Part shown: positions 1 through 6,640 of the stretch, one piece after another
How positions within the stretch are numbered: the first letter of the stretch is position 1
Layout: the number at the start of each line of letters is the position of its first letter
NCBI GenBank assembly: GCA_009697495.1
Contig: SHUN01000044.1
Location: forward strand, 1-11,210
From: Bryobacterales bacterium
GTDB lineage: Bacteria; Acidobacteriota; Terriglobia; Bryobacterales; Bryobacteraceae
Length of the DNA stretch: 11,210 nt
Direction: 5' to 3'
Notes under the pieces: model-generated
What the model saw: the letters and a program-made list of their open reading frames with translations, nothing else
What the model was told of the DNA's origin: nothing
Database searches by the model: none
Made by a program: the position numbers and the translations under genes

Positions 1-1415
1 GTGGTGGCGTTGAAGGTGTGGATCAACGTCGAGACCATGCCCACGGAGCGGATCTGGTAGTTGATGGGAAGCTGGGCCCAACTGTTTGACGCCAGGACGA
101 AATCGAAGTCTCCTTTGAAGGCTTCGTAATCCTGGATGCCGCGCCAGTAGAACAGTGTCTTGGGGCCGACGTTGTAATCGACACGGAGGATGGAATCACG
201 GCGCGGTTGGGTGATCGGGGCCTGGATGAGGGCGTTGAAGTTATTGGTGGGATCGACGGCGTTGGGCTGCGGGAAGACGTTGAGGATCGCCTGGCCGTTG
301 CGGTCGATGCGGTTGGACGGAATGAGGTTGCCGGGGAAGGGGGCGCGGTTGTTGAGGGGGTCCTGGATGGGGATCAGCGCGCGATTGGTGTCGAAAGGCT
401 GCGAGTAGTCACCGTTGCGTTGGAGCGTGGTGGGAAACGTGCGGCGCTGGAGGGAGGAAGGATACCTGCGGGGCAGAAATTCCTGGCTCCAGAAGAAGAA
501 GAGTTTGTCGCGATTCTTGTTCAATTTACCCATGGGGACGGGGCCGCCGACGAAATAGCCGGGGTAGTTGAACCGGTACTGCGGGCGGCGCAGAGCATCG
601 CGATTGCGGAAAAATTCGTTGGCGTTGAGGGCTTCGTTCCGGATGAAGTAGTAAGCGCCGCCGTGGAAATCCTTGGTGCCGCTTTTGATGACGGTATTGA
701 TTGTGCCGCCGGAGGAACGGCCGTACTCGGCCTGGTAGTTGGTGAGGAGAACTTTCACTTCGGCGACGGCGTCGAGGGACGGGGCGAGATAAGGACCGCC
801 CATGGAGCCGGTGTCGAGCGAGGAGATGCCGTCGAGCGTCAGATTGATAGTGCCGGCGCGATTACCGTTAATGGTGATGCCTCCCAGATTATTCCAGCCC
901 GGAGCATTGCGATTGGCGGTATCGATAACGCCGGGGAGGAGTTTCACCAGGCCCAGATAATCGCGCCCCTTGAGCGGGACGTTTTGCGTTTGTTGGAGCG
1001 AGATAAGGCCGCTGCGTTCGGAGGATTGGGTTTGGAGCCGGGCGGTTTCAGCGGTGACTTCGATGGTCTGCGTGATTTCGCCGAGTTGCAGTTCGACTCG
1101 TTTGAGAACCAGGCGTTCCGTGGCGGTGAGGCCGATGTCCGTCTGCTCGTAGCGTTTAAAACCCTTCGAGGAAACTTGAATTTTGTAAGTGGAGGGCAGC
1201 AGTTGGGTAAAGACGAAATCGCCGTTGTTGTCGGTTTGGAGGGTACGAACCTGATTGGTGGAAACGTTGGTGAGGACGACATCAGCGCCGGCGACGGGCG
1301 CGCCGGACGGGTCGGAAACGGTGCCGGACAGGTTACCTGTGAGGCCTTGGCCGTTCAAACAAATGGCCGTCAAAGCTGCGAATAGCAGCGCAATCCGGAC
1401 AACGCGAGTCAGCAT
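1..1415 (-). CDS. TonB-dependent receptor, Oar-like, N-terminal part (cut by window edge)
   Basis: An open frame of about 471 codons runs from ATG at 1415 down to base 1 with no stop, so the C-terminus lies outside the window. Residues 1-24 form a signal peptide (MLTRVVRIALLFAALTA...). About residues 27-105 read as a carboxypeptidase regulatory-like (CarboxypepD_reg) beta-sandwich, with GTVSDPSGAPVAGADVVLTN and a GDFVFTQLLPSTYKIQV-type strand. A plug domain follows (INGNRAGTINLTLDGISSLD, then YQAEYGRSSGGTINTVIKSG), then the start of the barrel (FHGGAYYFIRNE, KLFFFWSQE). Acidobacterial members of this family are normally around 1,000-1,200 residues, so more than half is missing. The role is outer-membrane TonB-dependent uptake, probably of glycans or other large substrates; the ligand cannot be told from this part. 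A GGGGAG ribosome site lies 9 nt upstream of the ATG. The family call is very secure. Confidence 0.95.
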   Translation of the reverse strand, partial: MLTRVVRIALLFAALTAICLNGQGLTGNLSGTVSDPSGAPVAGADVVLTNVSTNQVRTLQTDNNGDFVFTQLLPSTYKIQVSSKGFKRYEQTDIGLTATERLVLKRVELQLGEITQTIEVTAETARLQTQSSERSGLISLQQTQNVPLKGRDYLGLVKLLPGVIDTANRNAPGWNNLGGITINGNRAGTINLTLDGISSLDTGSMGGPYLAPSLDAVAEVKVLLTNYQAEYGRSSGGTINTVIKSGTKDFHGGAYYFIRNEALNANEFFRNRDALRRPQYRFNYPGYFVGGPVPMGKLNKNRDKLFFFWSQEFLPRRYPSSLQRRTFPTTLQRNGDYSQPFDTNRALIPIQDPLNNRAPFPGNLIPSNRIDRNGQAILNVFPQPNAVDPTNNFNALIQAPITQPRRDSILRVDYNVGPKTLFYWRGIQDYEAFKGDFDFVLASNSWAQLPINYQIRSVGMVSTLIHTFNAT

Positions 1416-1451
1416 GGAAAAACACTCCCCTAAAACGAACTTCTTTCCAGG

Positions 1452-1480
1452 AGGGTATCAAGTCGTTTTGTATGAGTCAA
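1452..1480 (-). promoter_or_regulatory. sigma70-like promoter of the TonB receptor gene
   Basis: On the minus strand, TTGACT (plus coordinates 1475-1480) is followed after exactly 17 bp by TACCCT (1452-1457). The -10 hexamer is preceded by TGA, giving an extended -10. It lies 37 bp upstream of the receptor ATG. The -35 hexamer contains the TGA stop codon of the upstream membrane-protein gene (1477-1479). The -10 match is only moderate, so this is a prediction. Confidence 0.5.
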
Positions 1481-1887
1481 GGACGATCTTGAAGTACAGT
1501 CATCAGCGGAAATACGATGGCCCCGTTGACAAACATAAAGGCCATGAAGGAGTGCATGGCGATGCCGACCCAGCCCGGCCTTTCGGCCCGCGACTGCGCG
1601 GCGATGAGCCACCATAAGGCGTCGGCGGCCCAGACGGCCGTGAAGGCGTAATTGAACCAGACGCCGCCGCCCCAATTCATTCCGAAAAGGGCTTCGGTCT
1701 GGCGGGCAATTTCCTGGACGGCGAATTCGTGGCTCCAGTGGTAGGCGTATTGGAAAGCAGCCGCGACGTGCGCAAGGTAGAGGGCGCAGCCGATGATCCA
1801 ATACACGCGCGCGGGCCGGCGGCGGAGGATTTGCGCCACGGCGATAACGTAGAAAATGCAGGCGAGGCGGATGGTCCAGGCGATCAT
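1477..1887 (-). CDS. small polytopic membrane protein of unknown function
   Basis: A 136-residue protein with about four membrane segments, near residues 4-20, 28-46, 76-96 and 107-127, separated by short basic loops (LRRRPAR, SRAERPG). It has a histidine- and aromatic-rich centre, ALYLAHVAAAFQYAYHWSHE (H40, H50, H53), then a WGGGVWFNYAF stretch and a further H112. I recognise the WSHE...ARQT...WGGG pattern from uncharacterised membrane proteins of acidobacteria and planctomycetes; no function is known to me. The clustered histidines could bind a metal or heme, but that is inference. The gene precedes the TonB receptor on the same strand with a 61-bp gap holding the receptor promoter. It diverges from the MFS gene with only 16 bp between the two chosen start codons. 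No strong ribosome site is visible upstream of the ATG. Confidence 0.85.
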   Translation of the reverse strand: MIAWTIRLACIFYVIAVAQILRRRPARVYWIIGCALYLAHVAAAFQYAYHWSHEFAVQEIARQTEALFGMNWGGGVWFNYAFTAVWAADALWWLIAAQSRAERPGWVGIAMHSFMAFMFVNGAIVFPLMTVLQDRP

Positions 1888-1890
1888 GGG

Positions 1891-1904
1891 TACAATCCAC
1901 TGTA
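1891..1904. promoter_or_regulatory. compact divergent promoter region with two -10-like hexamers
   Basis: TACAAT on the plus strand (1891-1896) ends 7 nt before the likely MFS ATG at 1904. TACAGT on the minus strand (plus 1899-1904) ends 11 nt before the membrane-protein ATG at 1887. Such spacing would put transcription starts at or within a few nt of the start codons. No convincing -35 hexamers are visible, so this is tentative. Confidence 0.3.
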
Positions 1905-3112
1905 TGCCGACAGCGCGGGCCGCATTCCATTACGGTTGGGTCAATTTGGTTTTGGCGGCGCTGGCGATGGTGGCGACGCTGCCCGGACGGACGCAGGGGT
2001 TGGGCCTCGTGACGGAGCCGTTATTGGCGGATTGGGGCATGGACCGCGTGATGTTCGCGACCGTGAATTTTTGGGCGACGCTCGTTGGGGCGCTGTTATG
2101 TTTGCCGGTGGGACGATTGACGGATCGCGCCGGACCGCGGTTGGTGATCACTTTGGTGACGTTCGCGTTGGGCGCGGCGGTGGTGGCAATGAGCCGGACG
2201 ACCTCGCTGCCGGTGTTGTTTGTGACGTTGACGCTGACGCGGGCATTGGGGCAGAGCGCGCTATCGGTAGTGAGCCTGGCGCTGGTTGGCAAGTGGTTCG
2301 CGCGGCGGTTGAACTTGGCGATGGGAATATTCGCGGTGCTGGTGGCGATGGGTTTTATTGGCGCGTTTCCGGCGGTTGGGGCGGCGGTGCTTTCGCACGG
2401 ATGGCGGACGGCTTGGTTTTGGGTTGGGATCGGAGTGGCGTTGTTGGGGCCGATCGCGTGGCTGCTGGTCCGGGACAAACCAACTGGGGACGACGTGGAG
2501 GCGCTGGCGCTGCAGCCGTCCGATTTAACCTTGGGGCAGGCGCTGCGGACTTGGGCGTTTTGGCTGTTCGCGCTAGCGAGTTCGGCGTTTGGGCTGGTTT
2601 ATTCGGGAATCGCGTTGTTTAATCAATCGATTCTGGAACTGCGGGGGTTCCCTGCGGAGACCTATCACCGGACGCTTGTAGTGAGCACAATGGTCGGATT
2701 GGTCTGCAATTTCGGCGCGGGGTGGCTGGGACAGAAGTGGCCGATGCAGCGGTTGATTGGGATTGGGATGGCGGTGTTGGCGGCGTCACTGGCGGGGTTG
2801 CCAATGGTTCGCACCGGGCTTCACGTGGATCTGTACGCGTCGGCGATGGGAGCGGCGGGCGGGATTGTGACTGTCGTGTTTTTCTCGGTCTGGGGACAGA
2901 TGTTTGGACGGACGCATTTGGGGCGGATTCAAGGATGCGCGCAGGCGGCGACGGTGGTGGCGTCGGCGGTCGGGCCATTGTTGCTGGCCGGAACGCTGGC
3001 GCGGACGGGATCTTACGACCTGTTGTTTTTTGGACTTGCCGGTGTGGTGTCGATGTTGGGCATCGCTTCGTGGCTGGTGCCGTCGCCGGTACGGGAGGGC
3101 CTGTTATCCTGA
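1904..3112 (+). CDS. MFS transporter
   Basis: An approximately 402-residue, very hydrophobic protein with about 12 membrane helices. Its N-terminus, FHYGWVNLVLAALAMVATLP, is typical of OFA-like (oxalate/formate antiporter type) and related MFS carriers. The MFS loop 2-3 signature is present as GRLTDRAGPR. A central cytoplasmic loop (RDKPTGDDVEALALQPSDLT) separates the two six-helix halves. I chose ATG 1904 because it lies 7 residues before the HYGW motif; in-frame ATGs at 1886 and 1856 would overlap the divergent gene's start. The stop at 3112 is 7 bp before the SIS gene, so the two are very probably co-transcribed. That pairing suggests import of an amino sugar or acylated sugar that the SIS enzyme then processes in the cytoplasm. 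The substrate is not readable from sequence. Confidence 0.9.
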   Translation: MPTARAAFHYGWVNLVLAALAMVATLPGRTQGLGLVTEPLLADWGMDRVMFATVNFWATLVGALLCLPVGRLTDRAGPRLVITLVTFALGAAVVAMSRTTSLPVLFVTLTLTRALGQSALSVVSLALVGKWFARRLNLAMGIFAVLVAMGFIGAFPAVGAAVLSHGWRTAWFWVGIGVALLGPIAWLLVRDKPTGDDVEALALQPSDLTLGQALRTWAFWLFALASSAFGLVYSGIALFNQSILELRGFPAETYHRTLVVSTMVGLVCNFGAGWLGQKWPMQRLIGIGMAVLAASLAGLPMVRTGLHVDLYASAMGAAGGIVTVVFFSVWGQMFGRTHLGRIQGCAQAATVVASAVGPLLLAGTLARTGSYDLLFFGLAGVVSMLGIASWLVPSPVREGLLS

Positions 3113-3119
3113 GGGTTCT

Positions 3120-4184
3120 ATGTCGAAAATGTTGGATGAGATCCGGCAGCAGCCGGCGGCGTTGGAACGGACCTTGCGGTCCGAGCTGAAGGGCGTGGAG
3201 AAATTGCGGACGCTGTTTGCCAAGAACCGTCCGAAGGTCATTATTTTGGCCGCGCGGGGGACATCGGACAACGCGGCCCAGTTTGGGCGCTACCTGTTGG
3301 AGATCGCAACGGGGATACCGGTGTCGCTGGCGGCGCCCTCAATCTTCACGCTGTATGGGGCGCGGGTGGATTACAAGGACGCGCTGGTGGTGGCGATTTC
3401 GCAGTCGGGCGAATCGACGGACACAAATCTGGTATTGGAGCGGGCGCGGGAGTGCGGCGCGTTCACGGTGGGCATCACGAATGAGGCGTCGAGCACGCTG
3501 GCCAAAATTGCCGAGCATGTGATTCTGGTGCGGGCGGGGAGGGAGCAGAGTGTCGCGGCGACGAAGACATATACCGGGCAGTTGATGGCGGTGTATATGT
3601 TGGCGTATGCGTTGGGGGCGCCGGTGTCGTTGGACGAATTGCGCTTGTTGCCGGACACGGTGGCGGGGGCATTGAAACTGGAAACGGAGATACGGGAAAA
3701 GGCCGGACGTTACCGGTATATGGAAAACGCGGTGGTGGTGGGACGGGGATTGAACTACGCGAGCGCCTATGAATGGGCGCTGAAGCTGATGGAGACATGC
3801 TACGTGGTGGCGGAGCGTTTCTCCTCGGCCGACTTCCTGCACGGGCCCATCGCGATGGTGGAGCAATCGTTTCCGGTGTTCCTGTTCGCGCCGGCCGGAG
3901 TGACGTGGCCATCGATCCGGGAGATGATTGCGCGAGTGCATGGGTTGGGAGCCGAAACGCTGATCATTACAGATAAGAGCAACAAAGAAGCGGCGTCGAT
4001 GAAGGGGACGCGGGCGATTGTGCTGGCGACTTCGCTGCATCGGAAATCGGCCGTGCCGGAGGAGTTGTATACGCCGCTGCCGTATATTGTTCCAGCGCAG
4101 ATTTTGGCGGCGTGTCTGGCGGAGGAGAAAGGGTTGAATCCGGATCAGCCGCGGGCGTTGGAGAAGGTTACGCGGACGATGTAG
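3120..4184 (+). CDS. double-SIS-domain sugar isomerase/deaminase (GlmS C-half / NagB-II-like)
   Basis: A 354-residue cytosolic protein that equals the isomerase half of glucosamine-6-phosphate synthase without the glutaminase domain. SIS domain 1 spans about 30-165, with phosphosugar-binding motifs ARGTSDNAA (45-53), SQSGESTDT (95-102) and EQSVAATKTYTGQL (142-155). SIS domain 2 spans about 195-335, with GRGLNYASAYEWALKLMET (208-226) and FLHGPIAMVE (239-248). By alignment with GlmS, E225, H241 and the C-tail lysine K349 correspond to catalytic E488, H504 and K603, so the enzyme looks active. The closest functional group is probably NagB-II glucosamine-6-phosphate deaminase; AgaS- or FrlB-like activities cannot be excluded. 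It is not KdsD, because it lacks CBS domains. GAGGG at 3111-3115 sits 4 nt before ATG 3120 and overlaps the MFS stop. The longer upstream frame is arginine/tryptophan-rich shadow of the MFS gene. Confidence 0.9.
   Translation: MSKMLDEIRQQPAALERTLRSELKGVEKLRTLFAKNRPKVIILAARGTSDNAAQFGRYLLEIATGIPVSLAAPSIFTLYGARVDYKDALVVAISQSGESTDTNLVLERARECGAFTVGITNEASSTLAKIAEHVILVRAGREQSVAATKTYTGQLMAVYMLAYALGAPVSLDELRLLPDTVAGALKLETEIREKAGRYRYMENAVVVGRGLNYASAYEWALKLMETCYVVAERFSSADFLHGPIAMVEQSFPVFLFAPAGVTWPSIREMIARVHGLGAETLIITDKSNKEAASMKGTRAIVLATSLHRKSAVPEELYTPLPYIVPAQILAACLAEEKGLNPDQPRALEKVTRTM
4158..4184 (+). repeat. direct repeat copy 1 (3' end of the SIS gene)
   Basis: These 27 bp encode LEKVTRTM plus stop. 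They match 22 of 27 bases of 4432-4458, which encodes LEKVTRTK plus stop in the neighbouring small gene. Four of the five mismatches are synonymous third-position changes. Confidence 0.6.
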
Positions 4185-4245
4185 GTTTGTCCCTGGCAAG
4201 CCAATTCACGAGCTTCCCCGGCTCCGGAACCTTTGTAGAGTAACT

Positions 4246-4458
4246 ATGCGATCCCCTCAAACAAAACCGCCGCGTTTTGCCGTTTGTGTACGAAATGCCG
4301 GCTACAACGCCTGTTTGGAAGTCCGAAAGTTGTATCCAGTAGTCGAAGACCTCGACGCGCAATCGAACGGTCTAATCCGCGTAATCGACGAATCGGGTGA
4401 GGACTACGTTTATCCGAACGGTCTTTTCGGCTTGGAGAAAGTCACCCGGACAAAGTAG
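4246..4458 (+). CDS. conserved small protein of unknown function (70 aa)
   Basis: The 70-residue product has the core RFAVCVRNAGYNACLEVRKL, then YPVVEDLDAQSNGLIRVIDE and SGEDYVYPNGLF. I recognise the pattern of a short N-terminal strand, a 'SLE..K.Y' turn, then 'IRVIDESGEDYLYP' from widespread uncharacterised small bacterial proteins; no function is known to me. It is probably a small SH3-like beta-barrel, by inference from strand alternation. The core appears to end near residue 61. The tail LEKVTRTK is unlike the family as I know it and repeats the C-terminus of the upstream SIS protein. The gene begins 61 bp after the SIS stop; upstream GTAGAGTA is at best a weak ribosome site. Its last 17 bp overlap, convergently, the end of the Trp-rich minus-strand gene. 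Confidence 0.75.
   Translation: MRSPQTKPPRFAVCVRNAGYNACLEVRKLYPVVEDLDAQSNGLIRVIDESGEDYVYPNGLFGLEKVTRTK
4432..4458 (+). repeat. direct repeat copy 2 (3' end of the small gene)
   Basis: Second copy of the 27-bp sequence at 4158-4184, in the same reading-frame phase and ending in the same TAG stop. It differs at five positions, four of them silent. Confidence 0.6.
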
Positions 4459-4654
4459 TCAACCGCATCCGCTCGGCCCACTGAAGGAAACGGTAAAGCT
4501 CGCGACGGCGGGCCCAGACAAAGCCCCAGAATTCTTTGAAGCCTACACGTTCCGCGTGGAGGCCCCAGTAGGTCTCGATACGCCACAGCAGGTAGGGGCT
4601 GCGCCACGGCGTAAGCCGGTAGCCGCGGCTGGCGTGCCAGAGAAAGCCGATCAT
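4442..4654 (-). CDS. small tryptophan-rich protein, third gene of the VWA operon
   Basis: A 70-residue basic protein with seven tryptophans (W6, W17, W24, W30, W43, W47, W59), about one residue in ten. It carries motifs such as HASRGYRLTPWRSPYL and WRIETYWGLHAE, and I see no signal peptide or clear membrane helix. I recall similar short hypothetical proteins from acidobacteria but know of no function. The start codon overlaps the stop of the upstream VWA gene in an ATGA arrangement (ATG 4654-4652, TGA 4653-4651), which implies translational coupling and makes the gene call more secure. Its last codons overlap the convergent small gene by 17 bp. The residue pattern suggests an amphipathic or RNA/protein-binding helical protein, but that is a guess. 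Confidence 0.75.
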   Translation of the reverse strand: MIGFLWHASRGYRLTPWRSPYLLWRIETYWGLHAERVGFKEFWGFVWARRRELYRFLQWAERMRLTTLSG

Positions 4655-5571
4655 AGCGAGGAGCGTTTATCGTCGGCCTTGGCGTAGTAGCCGGTGCGGG
4701 TGCGAACGGTGAGGCCGCTGCCCTTCACGGTGACTTTCAACTGGCGGTAGACGCCGTCGTCTGGCTTCGTTGGAGCGTAAGCGATGATGTACTGGCTACG
4801 AATTTCTTTAGCGATTTGGAGGGCGACGTCCTCGACGTTCTCCACGTCCTTCGGGAAGTGGGCGATGCCGCCGGACTGCTTGGTTAACATCTCCAAGGCG
4901 CGTTCGGCGCGCTTGGCGGAACGGCGATCCTCTTCGTTCAAAATGCCGATGGCGAAGATCAGCACTTCACTGCGCTGGGCCTTGGCGAGAAGTTTTTCGA
5001 GGGTATTGGAATCGCCGGAGGCGGTGTCGTCGCCGTCAGTGATGACGAGCAAAACCTTCTTCGCTTTCTTGCCTTTGGCAAGGACGTAATCCATGGAAAG
5101 CGTAATCGCGTCGCGCATCGCGGTGCCGCCTTTGGCGTCGATGCGGGAAATGCCTTCTTCTAACTTTTTCACGTCGCTGGTGAGGTCAGCGTCGCGGTAG
5201 GCGACGTCGTTGAAATTGACGATGAAGATTTCGTCCTGCCGATTGGATGCCTTCACCAGCGCGACGGCGGAATCTTCCACCTTTTTGCGCTTGCGGCGCA
5301 TGGAACCGCTGTTATCGACGACAAGGCCCATCGAGACGGGGACGTCCTCGCGGCGGAAGACGCGCAGCTTCTGCTCGACGCCGTCTTCGAAGACTTTGAA
5401 AGCTTCGCGGGGAAGGTCCGTGACGAAGGCACCCTTGCGGTCGACGACCGTGGCGTGTAGCAGGACCTCGCGGGTATCGGAACGGAAAGTTAAACCAGTA
5501 TCCTGGTTTTCCTGGGCGAGCGCGGAACCGGCGAAAACCAGTCCAAACGCCCGCCTACTGAGCTGGGGCAT
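4651..5571 (-). CDS. secreted VWA-domain protein (VWFA-related Acidobacterial family), second copy
   Basis: A 306-residue protein. The N-terminus MPQLSRRAFGLVFAGSALAQ is a signal peptide, cleaved near residue 20, with an SRRAF twin-arginine-like motif. Residues 27-75 form the small beta domain typical of the family (HATVVDRKGAFVTDL, FKVFEDGVEQKL). A von Willebrand A domain follows, about 78-265, with a complete metal-ion-dependent adhesion site: DNSGS at 86-90, T150 in KGGTAMRD, and D179 in TDGDD. A short C-terminal beta region ends in GYYAK. The family matches TIGR03436. Its role is unknown; an intact MIDAS implies divalent-cation-dependent protein binding outside the cytoplasm. The gene overlaps the upstream VWA gene by 17 bp and the downstream Trp-rich gene by ATGA, so all three form one operon. 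Confidence 0.92.
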   Translation of the reverse strand: MPQLSRRAFGLVFAGSALAQENQDTGLTFRSDTREVLLHATVVDRKGAFVTDLPREAFKVFEDGVEQKLRVFRREDVPVSMGLVVDNSGSMRRKRKKVEDSAVALVKASNRQDEIFIVNFNDVAYRDADLTSDVKKLEEGISRIDAKGGTAMRDAITLSMDYVLAKGKKAKKVLLVITDGDDTASGDSNTLEKLLAKAQRSEVLIFAIGILNEEDRRSAKRAERALEMLTKQSGGIAHFPKDVENVEDVALQIAKEIRSQYIIAYAPTKPDDGVYRQLKVTVKGSGLTVRTRTGYYAKADDKRSSL

Positions 5572-6592
5572 AGTATCCTTGGCGCCAGAATGGGCGCAGG
5601 GGCGGCAGGCCGCGGGGCTGATTGATCTTCACTTGCACTCGCCGGTATTTGCCGTCGCGAGTCGTGTTATTGGGCACATACCCTATGACGTACTGATTCC
5701 GCAATTCGATACCGATTTTGGCGGCCACGTCGGGCAGATCGTTCAGATTTTCAACGGGGAAGTGCCGGCCGCCGGTCTGTTCGGCGATTTCATTCAACAG
5801 GCCCGGACCGGCGAGTTCTTCGGCGGAGCGCGAGCGGGCCGAGGCGGGCTCGAAGATGCCGATGGCGTAGATTTGCACGTCGGCTTCCCGAACCAGGTTC
5901 TTGATTTCGGATTCGGTGTAACGGCTGGAATTGTCGCCGCCGTCGGAGAGCACGAGAACGGCCTTGCGCGTATTGCGAGCTTTCTTCATTTGATGCAGCG
6001 CCATGTAGATGCCATCCAGAAGCGCCGTTCGGCCCTTGGCCTGCGTGAACGTCAGGCGATTCTGGATCTCTTCGGTATTCGTGGTGAAGGGATGGATCAG
6101 TTCCGGCTTGTCGTTGAACTGGACCAGGAAGAACTCATCATCGGGATTGGCGGTTTTGAAGAACTGGGCGGCGGCCAGGCGCGCCTTCTGGAGTTTGGCG
6201 CCCATGGAACCGGAAGCGTCGAAAACGAGGCCGACAGAGAGCGGGGCGTCTTCGCTGGCGAAGGTCGCGATGCGCTGTTCGGCCTTTTCTTCAAATAGTT
6301 TGAAATGTTCGGCTTCCAGGCCGGTGACGAAGCGGTTGAGCGGGTCGGTCACCGTGACGTTGATCAGGACGAGGTTGGTGTCAACGCGGATGCTGGGCTG
6401 GCGACCGGCGGCTTCGTCGGGCTCGGCGGGTTCATTAGCCGCCCCTTTGCGGCGAGGGGCGGCGGTGGTACTACTTTTAGTATTGGGGCCCTTGGCCTCC
6501 GCCGCACGCGGTTGCTTCGGCTTTTCATCTACGGCGAAAGCTGCGGCTACTAACAGAAGTCCTGTGCCGACAAAGAAGATAATATTTCGCAT
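5555..6592 (-). CDS. secreted VWA-domain protein (VWFA-related Acidobacterial family), first copy
   Basis: A 345-residue protein and first gene of the three-gene minus-strand operon. A signal peptide (residues 1-20, MRNIIFFVGTGLLLVAAAFA) is followed by a low-complexity Ala/Pro/Lys/Glu-rich linker (21-66). The family's beta region comes next (67-115; VLINVTVTDPLNRFVTGLEA, FKLFEEKAEQRI). The VWA domain spans about 118-300, with an intact MIDAS: DASGS 125-129, T189 in KGRTALLDG, and D217 in SDGGDN. The tail ends in FWRQGYYAP. It is a diverged paralogue of the next gene, sharing the order beta domain, VWA, GYYA tail; the linker is the main difference. It probably acts in the periplasm or at the surface as an adhesion or scaffold protein; the ligand is unknown. 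On its own strand, GAGAGG lies about 12 nt upstream of the ATG. Confidence 0.93.
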   Translation of the reverse strand: MRNIIFFVGTGLLLVAAAFAVDEKPKQPRAAEAKGPNTKSSTTAAPRRKGAANEPAEPDEAAGRQPSIRVDTNLVLINVTVTDPLNRFVTGLEAEHFKLFEEKAEQRIATFASEDAPLSVGLVFDASGSMGAKLQKARLAAAQFFKTANPDDEFFLVQFNDKPELIHPFTTNTEEIQNRLTFTQAKGRTALLDGIYMALHQMKKARNTRKAVLVLSDGGDNSSRYTESEIKNLVREADVQIYAIGIFEPASARSRSAEELAGPGLLNEIAEQTGGRHFPVENLNDLPDVAAKIGIELRNQYVIGYVPNNTTRDGKYRRVQVKINQPRGLPPLRPFWRQGYYAPAQ

Positions 6593-6629
6593 GGCCTAAG
6601 TAGACCTCTCTCGGCGATTTTCTAATTGG

Positions 6630-6638
6630 ATGATATCA
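6630..6638 (-). promoter_or_regulatory. extended -10 element for the VWA operon
   Basis: The minus strand reads TGA-TATCAT (hexamer at plus 6630-6635, TGA at 6636-6638), about 38 bp upstream of the first VWA start codon. It is a TGn extended -10 that matches TATAAT at 5 of 6 positions. No -35 of consensus type is present at 17 bp; that position is occupied by the inverted repeat at 6641-6658. Confidence 0.4.
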
Positions 6639-6640
6639 CG

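Noticed and set aside
207..1385. Long plus-strand open frame (392 codons) with a glycine/valine-rich translation
   Set aside because: It is antisense to the TonB receptor, whose minus-strand translation has clear signal, CarboxypepD_reg and plug motifs. The plus translation has no recognisable fold or family pattern.
2904..3119. Upstream extension of the SIS gene frame
   Set aside because: The extra 72 residues are Arg/Trp/Cys-rich and lie in the MFS gene. ATG 3120 has a ribosome site and matches the family N-terminus.
3120..4184. SIS protein as KdsD (arabinose-5-phosphate isomerase) completing the KDO pathway
   Set aside because: KdsD has one SIS and two CBS domains. This protein has two SIS domains, a GlmS-type catalytic tail and no CBS domain.
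5210..6298. Plus-strand open frame of 362 codons across the VWA genes
   Set aside because: The minus strand encodes two VWA proteins with intact MIDAS motifs. The plus frame is a shadow that spans both genes and their junction.
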